A stretch of DNA of 50,149 nucleotides from Acidimicrobiaceae bacterium (GTDB taxonomy: Bacteria > Actinomycetota > Acidimicrobiia > Acidimicrobiales > RAAP-2). The DNA is taken from contig JAOBWI010000061.1 of assembly GCA_025463285.1 (NCBI GenBank), forward strand, positions 1 through 50,149, given 5' to 3'. A program made the position numbers and the translations under genes. Under the pieces are notes generated by a model that was not told the DNA's origin, made no database searches, and saw only the letters and a program-made list of their open reading frames with translations. Below are positions 44,440-50,149 of the stretch, piece after piece. How positions within the stretch are numbered: the stretch's first letter is position 1; each line of letters opens with the position of its first letter.

Positions 44440-45541
44440 GAACTCGCTACGCGACCGCTTCGAGCACGGGTTGGCCGCACCGATCTGTTTGACCTGGGAG
44501 CTCACCTACGCCTGCAACCTCGCCTGCACGCACTGTCTTTCCTCGTCCGGCCGACGTGACCCGCGAGAACTCTCCACGGTGGAAGCCAAGGCCCTGATCG
44601 ACGAGATCGCCGCGATGCAGATTTTCTACGTCAACATCGGTGGCGGCGAACCGATGATCCGACGCGACTTTTTCGAGCTCGTCGAGTACGCCGTGAACCG
44701 GCGCGTCGGCGTTAAGTTTTCGACGAACGGAACGCGCATCGATGCACGATCCGCCAGGCGACTGGCCAGCCTCGACTACCTCGACGTGCAGGTCTCCATC
44801 GACGGGGCCGACGCTCTCACTAGTGATCGAATTCGCGGAGTGGGTAGCTACGACGCGGCGCGCCGTGCCATGGATCACTTGGCGCAGGCCCACTTTGGCC
44901 CGTTCAAGATTTCAGTCGTCATGACGCGACACAGCGTGGAACAACTCGATGAGTTCGAAGCGCTGGCGTCGTCCTACGGGGCGCAGCTGCGGCTCACGCG
45001 ACTGCGCCCCTCGGGACGGGGCGTTGAGGTGTGGCAGGAACTTCATCCCACCAGAGAGCAGAATCGTCGGCTGTATCGGTGGTTGCTCGAGCGGCCGAAC
45101 GTCTTGACCGGCGACTCGTTCTTCCATCTTTCGGCCCTGGGGAGCCCGTTGGAAGGACTGAACCTGTGCGGCGCCGGGCGAGTGGTCTGTTTGATTGATC
45201 CGGTGGGCGACGTCTACGCCTGCCCCTTCGTGATTCACGACGAGTTCCTCGCGGGCAACGTTCGCGAGGCCGGCTTTGGGTCGGTCTGGAGGACTAGCGA
45301 ACTCTTCCGATCGCTTCGTGAGCCGGGTAACCCGGGTGCGTGTGCCTCGTGCGGATCCTTTGACGCGTGCCGCGGCGGCTGCATGGCCGCCAAATTCTTT
45401 ACCGGCCTCGAGATGAGCGACCCAGATCCCGAGTGCGTCTTCGGGCACGGCGAACGCGCTCTGGAGTTGAGGGTCACGATTCGACCGATCTCCTCGAGTG
45501 ATCACTCGACCAGGGTGCCGGTAGCACTGGCCCTTCGCTAG
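44429..45541 (+). CDS. mftC: Mycofactocin radical SAM maturase MftC
   Basis: A 370-residue radical SAM/SPASM enzyme. The SAM-cluster motif is TYACNLACTHC with Cys29, Cys33 and Cys36 (CxxxCxxC). VNIGGGEPMIRRDFFELVEY is the GGE region. The C-terminal SPASM domain carries LCGAGRVVC, YACPFVIHDEFLAGNVREAG, ACASCGSFDACRGGCMAAKF and PECVFG, binding two auxiliary [4Fe-4S] clusters. It oxidatively decarboxylates the C-terminal Tyr of MftA and forms the Val-Tyr crosslink. The start is GTG 44429 or 44432, both inside the mftB tail. It is complete. Confidence 0.96.
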   Translation: MVAENSLRDRFEHGLAAPICLTWELTYACNLACTHCLSSSGRRDPRELSTVEAKALIDEIAAMQIFYVNIGGGEPMIRRDFFELVEYAVNRRVGVKFSTNGTRIDARSARRLASLDYLDVQVSIDGADALTSDRIRGVGSYDAARRAMDHLAQAHFGPFKISVVMTRHSVEQLDEFEALASSYGAQLRLTRLRPSGRGVEVWQELHPTREQNRRLYRWLLERPNVLTGDSFFHLSALGSPLEGLNLCGAGRVVCLIDPVGDVYACPFVIHDEFLAGNVREAGFGSVWRTSELFRSLREPGNPGACASCGSFDACRGGCMAAKFFTGLEMSDPDPECVFGHGERALELRVTIRPISSSDHSTRVPVALALR

Positions 45542-45628
45542 GACGAGCGCGTCGTCCCCGCGGTAGCGCGACCGACGGTGTGATCGGGCAGTTCTCGGTA
45601 CCATTTTCTTCGCTTGTACGATGCAGTC

Positions 45629-47035
45629 GTGCCGGCACTCATGATTCAAGGAGTCTCGAGCGACGCGGGCAAAAGTTTTATCGCCACGGGGCTGTGCCGG
45701 TGGCTGTCCCGTCAAGGCCTGAAAGTAGCGCCCTTTAAGGCCCAGAACATGTCCAACAACGCTCGGGTGGTCGAAGGAGGCGAAATCGGCTCCGCGCAGT
45801 GGCTCCAGGCGATCGCGGCCGGCGTGACGCCCGATGTTCGGATGAACCCCATCTTGTTGAAGCCCGAAAGTGATCGCCGAAGCCAGGTGATTCTCAATGG
45901 CGTAGCGAATGAGGAGCTAACCAATCAGCCGTGGCGCGGCCGATCACCTCGGCTCTGGCCGCACGTGGTCGCGGCCTACGAGTCGCTGGCCAGGGAGTAC
46001 GAGTTCATCATCATCGAAGGAGCGGGGAGTCCCGCGGAGACCAATCTCTGGGCTGACGACGTCGTCAATATGAGGGTCGCCGAGTTGGGTGAGGCTCCGG
46101 TTCTCTTGGTGGCCGACATCAATCGCGGGGGAGCGTTCGCGCATCTCTACGGCACCTGGGCGTTGTTGTTGCCGGACCATCAGGCGCGCCTTAGCGGCTT
46201 TATCCTCAACAAGTTTCGAGGTGACCCCGCCCTCCTCGAGCCCGCCCCCCAGGACCTCGAAGCCCGCTGCGGCGTTCGCACCATCGGCGTGATTCCTTGG
46301 ATCTCTCACGACCTTCCCGATGAAGAGGGTCCCACGGTGATCGACAGCCCGTCGAGCGGACCGCGCGTGGGCATCATCTGCGGTCCGTACGCGTCGAACC
46401 TCGACGAGTTCGTTGCCCTGCAGCGTTCGACGTACGTGACGTTCGTTCGATCCCTTGGCGAGTTCGACCACTTCGATCTGATCATCCTGCCCGGCTCGAA
46501 GCACGTGGCGAAAGATATTGAGTGGATTCATGAAAAGAGACTCGATGAGAGGCTGCGCTCGGCGGCGAGTGAAGGAACCGCCATTCTTGGAATCTGTGGC
46601 GGACTGCAAATCCTCGGAGGTCACATCGACGCGGTTGAAGGGGTGGAGGGGGCGTCGGACGGTCTCAATCTCTTGGCCGTGTCGACCACTTTGGAGAGAG
46701 AGAAGCAGACGAGGGCTATCGAGATGGCGTTTCCCGCGATGACCTCACCCTGGGGTTGGTTGAGCGGTCAACACGTGACGGGGTACGAGATCCATCATGG
46801 CGTCACGTCGGGATCTGACGCTCTGTCGGTGAGCGACGGGCGCCTCGTCTTTGGCAGCGACAACCTACTCGGCCTCTACTTTCATGGACTCTTCGAAAAC
46901 CCTTCAGTGCTGGAGTCCTTTTCGGGGAACGTACGCGGAGATCTCGACGTGGCACTCGAGTTACTCGCCGACACGATGGAGGAACATCTCGATGCGTCAT
47001 TCGTTATGTCATGCCTGGGACTCGCTACGAGTTGA
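45629..47035 (+). CDS. cobQ: Cobyric acid synthase CobQ
   Basis: A 468-residue amidotransferase that amidates corrin ring carboxylates in adenosylcobalamin synthesis, using glutamine. The N-terminal dethiobiotin-synthase-like domain has LMIQGVSSDAGKSF, APFKAQNMSNNARVV, IIIEGAGSPAETNL and VADINRGGAFAHLYG. The C-terminal glutaminase domain keeps the catalytic Cys323 (ILGICGGLQILGGH) and His419 (YFHGLFEN). All key residues are present, so it looks functional. GTG 45629 precedes the conserved LMIQG by 3 residues and is preferred to the TTG at 45614. It sits 87 bp after mftC and 51 bp before mftD; no other cob gene is in the window. Confidence 0.93.
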   Translation: MPALMIQGVSSDAGKSFIATGLCRWLSRQGLKVAPFKAQNMSNNARVVEGGEIGSAQWLQAIAAGVTPDVRMNPILLKPESDRRSQVILNGVANEELTNQPWRGRSPRLWPHVVAAYESLAREYEFIIIEGAGSPAETNLWADDVVNMRVAELGEAPVLLVADINRGGAFAHLYGTWALLLPDHQARLSGFILNKFRGDPALLEPAPQDLEARCGVRTIGVIPWISHDLPDEEGPTVIDSPSSGPRVGIICGPYASNLDEFVALQRSTYVTFVRSLGEFDHFDLIILPGSKHVAKDIEWIHEKRLDERLRSAASEGTAILGICGGLQILGGHIDAVEGVEGASDGLNLLAVSTTLEREKQTRAIEMAFPAMTSPWGWLSGQHVTGYEIHHGVTSGSDALSVSDGRLVFGSDNLLGLYFHGLFENPSVLESFSGNVRGDLDVALELLADTMEEHLDASFVMSCLGLATS

Positions 47036-47086
47036 AGAGCACATGACGCCGATGACTAGCCTCGGAGTCCAAGGGGGTCGAGTCCA

Positions 47087-48256
47087 ATGGCAGCGAAATG
47101 GTTCGAAACTGTGGCCATCGCTCAGCAACGAGCCGAGCGGCGCCTACCGAAGTCGGTCTACGGAGCGTTGGTCGCCGGGTCGGAAAAGGGTCTGTCGTTA
47201 AGGGACAACACCGCGTCCTTTGACGAGCTGGGTTTCGCTCCGCACGTCGCTGGACTCTCCAACGAACGATCGATGGCGATCACCATCATGGGACAGTCGG
47301 TCTCGATGCCGGTCCTCATCTCGCCGACGGGCGTACAAGCGGTCCACCCCGACGGCGAGGTAGCGGTAGCGCGCGCCGCGGCGAATCGTGGAGTGGCGAT
47401 GGGACTCAGTTCTTTCGCCAGCCGCTCGCTCGAAGAGGTCTGTGCCATCAACAGCCAAGTGCTCTTTCAGATGTACTGGTCGGGGAGTCGTGATCAGATG
47501 CTCCAGCGCCTCGAGCGCGCACAGACGGCCGGGGCCAAGGGAATCATTCTCACGCTCGACTGGTCCTTCGCCAACGGTCGGGACTGGGGGAGCCCCTGGA
47601 TACCCGACACGATCGACGCCAAAGCCGTGGTGAAGCTGGCGCCGCAGGTACTCGCTCGACCGCAGTGGTTCTGGTCCTTCGCGCGCACCGGTCACCTCCC
47701 ATCGCTGACGACTCCCAACATGGCCTCTCCCGGAAAGAAGGCCCCGACATTTTTTGGCGCGTACTACGAGTGGATGCACAGCAGCTTGCCCAGTTGGAGC
47801 GACGTCGAGTGGCTCCGATCACAGTGGAGCGGACCTTTCATGGTGAAGGGCGTCAGTCGCGTCGACGACGCCAAGCGCGTGGTGGACGTAGGAGCGACGG
47901 CCCTCTCGGTCTCGAACCACGGGGGCAACAACCTAGACAGCACGCCGGCGCCACTTCGCTCGCTGGCGGCCGTGGTGGACGCGGTGGGCGATCAGATCGA
48001 AGTATTGCTCGATGGGGGCGTGCGGCGCGGGAGCGACGTCGTGAAGGCGCTGGCCCTGGGGGCCAACGCCGTCATGATCGGACGGGCCTATCTCTGGGGA
48101 CTGGCGGTGGCGGGACAGGTTGGCGTGGAGAACGTCCTCGACGTGCTGCGAGGCGGCATCGACTCGGCGCTACTCGGGCTCGCCAAATCTGACGTCAAGG
48201 AGCTCGATCGCACCGACGTCGTCGCACCGAGCGACTTTTTTCGAAGGCTGGGCTAG
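47087..48256 (+). CDS. mftD: Premycofactocin-forming FMN oxidase MftD
   Basis: A 389-residue FMN-dependent alpha-hydroxy-acid oxidase-fold enzyme of the MftD subfamily. VLISPTGVQAVHPDGEVAVA, GLSSFASRSLEEV, FQMYWSGSRDQML and the family-defining VSNHGGNNLDSTPAPLRSL (about residues 275-293) are present, followed by VLLDGGVRRGSDVVKALALG for the FMN phosphate. It oxidatively deaminates AHDP to premycofactocin, creating the redox-active alpha-keto amide. ATG 47087 follows AAGGGGG near 47076. Its stop shares a base with the SDR start. Confidence 0.94.
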   Translation: MAAKWFETVAIAQQRAERRLPKSVYGALVAGSEKGLSLRDNTASFDELGFAPHVAGLSNERSMAITIMGQSVSMPVLISPTGVQAVHPDGEVAVARAAANRGVAMGLSSFASRSLEEVCAINSQVLFQMYWSGSRDQMLQRLERAQTAGAKGIILTLDWSFANGRDWGSPWIPDTIDAKAVVKLAPQVLARPQWFWSFARTGHLPSLTTPNMASPGKKAPTFFGAYYEWMHSSLPSWSDVEWLRSQWSGPFMVKGVSRVDDAKRVVDVGATALSVSNHGGNNLDSTPAPLRSLAAVVDAVGDQIEVLLDGGVRRGSDVVKALALGANAVMIGRAYLWGLAVAGQVGVENVLDVLRGGIDSALLGLAKSDVKELDRTDVVAPSDFFRRLG

Positions 48257-49041
48257 TGGGACGCGTGGCTATTGTCACCGGGGCCGCTCGCGGCATCGGT
48301 GCGGCGACGGTCGACGCACTGGTGAGCGAGAACTACCGCGTGGTGGCGGTCGATCGCTGTCGCGATATCGCCGACGTGCCCTACGCGTTGGCGACCCCCG
48401 GGGACTTAGACGACGTCGTGGCCCGCCACGGTGACGCCGTACTCGGCCTCGTGGGCGACGTGCGAAGCGCCACCGACATGCAACTCGCGGTGGAGACGGC
48501 GACGCGACACTTCGCTCGACTGGACGCCGTGGTGGCGTGCGCCGGAGTCCTGGGGGAGGGCGGCCCACTGTGGGAGATCAGCGACGCGTCCTGGGACGCC
48601 GTCTGGACGGTCAACGTCCTGGGAACTCGTCGACTCATTGAGGCCGCGGCACCGGTTTTGATCGCCAACGGTAAAGAGGCCAATAGCCGTATCGTGGCGG
48701 TCGCGTCGGCCGCCGGACGTACGGGGCTGTTGCACTTAGCGGACTACACCGCGGCCAAGCACGCCGTGGTGGGGCTGATTCGCGGCGCGGCGATGGACTT
48801 GGCGCCGTACGGCGTGACGGCGAACGCGGTGAGTCCTGGTTCGACGCGCACGGCAATCCTCGAAGCGTCGGCCAAGGTCTACGGCCTAGAGAACGTCGAA
48901 GCCTTCGCTGCACAACAACCCATCGGTCGACTGCTCGAGCCCTCGGAAGTGGCGGCGGCGATCGCCTGGTTGTGCTCACCAACGTCCTCAGCGATTACCG
49001 GCGCGGACATCGCGGTGGACGGAGGAATGACCGTCGCTTAG
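48256..49041 (+). CDS. Mycofactocin-coupled SDR oxidoreductase
   Basis: A 261-residue SDR. The cofactor motif is VTGAARGIGAATVDAL (residues 8-23), the ACAGV motif follows, the catalytic Ser lies in VASAAGRTG and the YxxxK motif is YTAAKHAVVG. Between strand 2 and the usual Asp-Val there is an insertion, DVPYALATPGDLDDVVARHG (about residues 38-57), which I recognise from the mycofactocin-coupled SDR subfamilies where it is thought to seal in the NAD. It shares one base with the mftD stop, so it is part of the same transcript. Its alcohol substrate is unknown. Confidence 0.85.
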   Translation: MGRVAIVTGAARGIGAATVDALVSENYRVVAVDRCRDIADVPYALATPGDLDDVVARHGDAVLGLVGDVRSATDMQLAVETATRHFARLDAVVACAGVLGEGGPLWEISDASWDAVWTVNVLGTRRLIEAAAPVLIANGKEANSRIVAVASAAGRTGLLHLADYTAAKHAVVGLIRGAAMDLAPYGVTANAVSPGSTRTAILEASAKVYGLENVEAFAAQQPIGRLLEPSEVAAAIAWLCSPTSSAITGADIAVDGGMTVA

Positions 49042-49138
49042 TTACGTAGCGATCACGCTCGCGTATTCGAACACGGTGACATGAAAGTCGAGTGCGGTAG
49101 GCTCGTCACTCGTCACTTTTAACGTCGTGAGGTCCTAA

Positions 49139-50149
49139 TTGAGCGAATTCGAAGCACCAGACCGTGTTGTAATTCTCGGATGCGGATCGGTGGTCCAGTG
49201 TCTTTTGCCACTGCTACTCGATCGCTTTCAGCTTGCGCCCGAGTCGGTCACGGTGCTCGAAAGTCGTGATAATCGAGATCGCATCGCGTCCTCGCTCGAG
49301 CGCGGCGTGCACTATCGCCAGTGTGAGATCACCCAAGAGAACCTTGAAGCCACCCTCGAGAGCCTGCTCGGGGACGGCGATCTGCTCATCGATCTGGCCT
49401 GGAATATTGGTCTCGCTGAACTACTCGACTGGTGTCGCGATCACAACGTTCGCTACCTCAATACCTCCGTCGAGGTCTGGTCTCCCTACGACGATGCGGC
49501 CAGTGCATCGCCTCAGGAGCGCACTCTCTACTGGCGTCACATGGCCCTTCGTCGACAGATCGAGCAGTGGGGCTCGAACGACGGCCCGTCGGCGGTCGTG
49601 GAGCATGGCGCCAACCCCGGCCTAGTTAGTCACTTCACGAAACTGGCGCTGAGCGAGATCGCCGAAGCCGTGCTGCGCGACGGTCTGCTCGTCGAGCGAC
49701 AGGTGGCGATTCGCGAGGCGCTCGAGGCGCAGCGTTTTAACGTGCTCGCCCAGCTCCTCGAGGTCAAGTCCATTCATATCGCCGAACGCGACACCCAGAT
49801 CACCGATCGCCCGAAGGAGGTTGGTGAGTTCGTCAACACCTGGAGCGTGGATGGTTTCTTCGAAGAGGGAGTAGCGCCCGCGGAGATGGGGTGGGGAACC
49901 CACGAGAAGGCTCTTCCGCCCCTCGGACTCGCCCACGAGGGGCAAGGCCCGAAGAACCAGATCTGCCTAGCCAAGATGGCCCACAAAACGATCGTTCGTT
50001 CCACCGTCCCCTCGGGACCGATCATCGGCATGGTCATCCGCCACGGCGAAGCCTTCACCATCTGCGACCACCTGACCGTGTGGGAGGGCGAGCGCGCGCT
50101 GTATCGACCGACGATGCATTACGCCTACTGTCCGACGGACGTGGCGTGG
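49139..50149 (+). CDS. Homospermidine synthase, N-terminal part (cut by window end)
   Basis: The reading frame opens with TTG at 49139 and runs to the last base, giving 337 residues without a stop. GAGGT at 49129-49133 supports the start. The Rossmann start VVILGCGSVVQCLLPLLL, then VEHGANPGLVSHFTK, WGTHEKALPP, GPKNQICLAKM, GPIIGMVIRHGEAFTICDHL and MHYAYCPTD, matches NAD-dependent homospermidine synthase. That enzyme makes sym-homospermidine from putrescine with or without spermidine. The full family length is about 470 residues, so roughly 130 are missing on the right. It is 97 bp after the mycofactocin SDR and may have its own promoter. Confidence 0.88.
   Translation, partial: MSEFEAPDRVVILGCGSVVQCLLPLLLDRFQLAPESVTVLESRDNRDRIASSLERGVHYRQCEITQENLEATLESLLGDGDLLIDLAWNIGLAELLDWCRDHNVRYLNTSVEVWSPYDDAASASPQERTLYWRHMALRRQIEQWGSNDGPSAVVEHGANPGLVSHFTKLALSEIAEAVLRDGLLVERQVAIREALEAQRFNVLAQLLEVKSIHIAERDTQITDRPKEVGEFVNTWSVDGFFEEGVAPAEMGWGTHEKALPPLGLAHEGQGPKNQICLAKMAHKTIVRSTVPSGPIIGMVIRHGEAFTICDHLTVWEGERALYRPTMHYAYCPTDVAW

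Overview
The window looks like chromosomal DNA of a GC-rich actinobacterium, most likely a deep-branching, non-mycobacterial member such as an Acidimicrobiia relative. That placement is an inference. It rests on a WhiB protein beside a PdtaS-type kinase, a DUF3107 protein, the MSMEG_4193-type phosphatase / DUF3090 / SCO1664 trio, two probable F420-linked proteins, and a mycofactocin locus. GTG and TTG starts and 1- to 14-nt gene overlaps are very common. I see no rRNA, tRNA, CRISPR array, insertion sequence or phage gene. No gene-free stretch exceeds about 230 bases.

Layout. 1-2370: the end of an operon encoding an acyl-CoA dehydrogenase (cut by the window edge), a PIG-L deacetylase, a NodS-like methyltransferase and a family-2 glycosyltransferase. 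2529-7231: a small basic stress-type protein, an F420-dependent LLM oxidoreductase, an unusual tandem TetR fusion, a second TetR and a family-4 glycosyltransferase. 7325-15312: GDP-mannose 4,6-dehydratase, then a complete System I cytochrome c maturation operon (ccmABCDEFGHI, including a 31-residue CcmD), then a nucleoside phosphorylase. 15329-18081: a SufR-like Fe-S regulator divergent from an Mrp/ApbC ATPase and an SDR. 18082-24824: dGTPase, DUF3107, a PHP phosphatase, PdtaS, WhiB, a glycerophosphodiesterase and EtfBA. 24873-39242: an MFS exporter, a four-gene FrhB/phosphatase/DUF3090/SCO1664 operon, a formamidopyrimidine glycosylase, Bcp, a DEAD helicase, a second PIG-L deacetylase, a SulP transporter, aconitase and ArgS.

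39312-50149 is the mycofactocin region. It holds an NDMA-type nicotinoprotein alcohol dehydrogenase, a divergent azoreductase/YodB-like regulator pair, an acetyltransferase, mftF (reversed), mftA, mftB, mftC, cobQ, mftD, a mycofactocin-type SDR and a partial homospermidine synthase. MftA (35 residues) is modified by the radical SAM enzyme MftC with the help of MftB. MftD oxidises the product and MftF glycosylates it. The alcohol dehydrogenase and the SDR, with tightly bound nicotinamide, are the expected clients. The odd points are a complete cobQ between mftC and mftD, the absence of mftE nearby, and the divergent mftF.

The best candidates for something under-described are the acyl-CoA dehydrogenase/PIG-L/NodS/glycosyltransferase operon, which resembles a Nod-factor-like enzyme set; the cobQ-containing mycofactocin locus; the FrhB-linked DUF3090/SCO1664 operon; and the tandem TetR protein.
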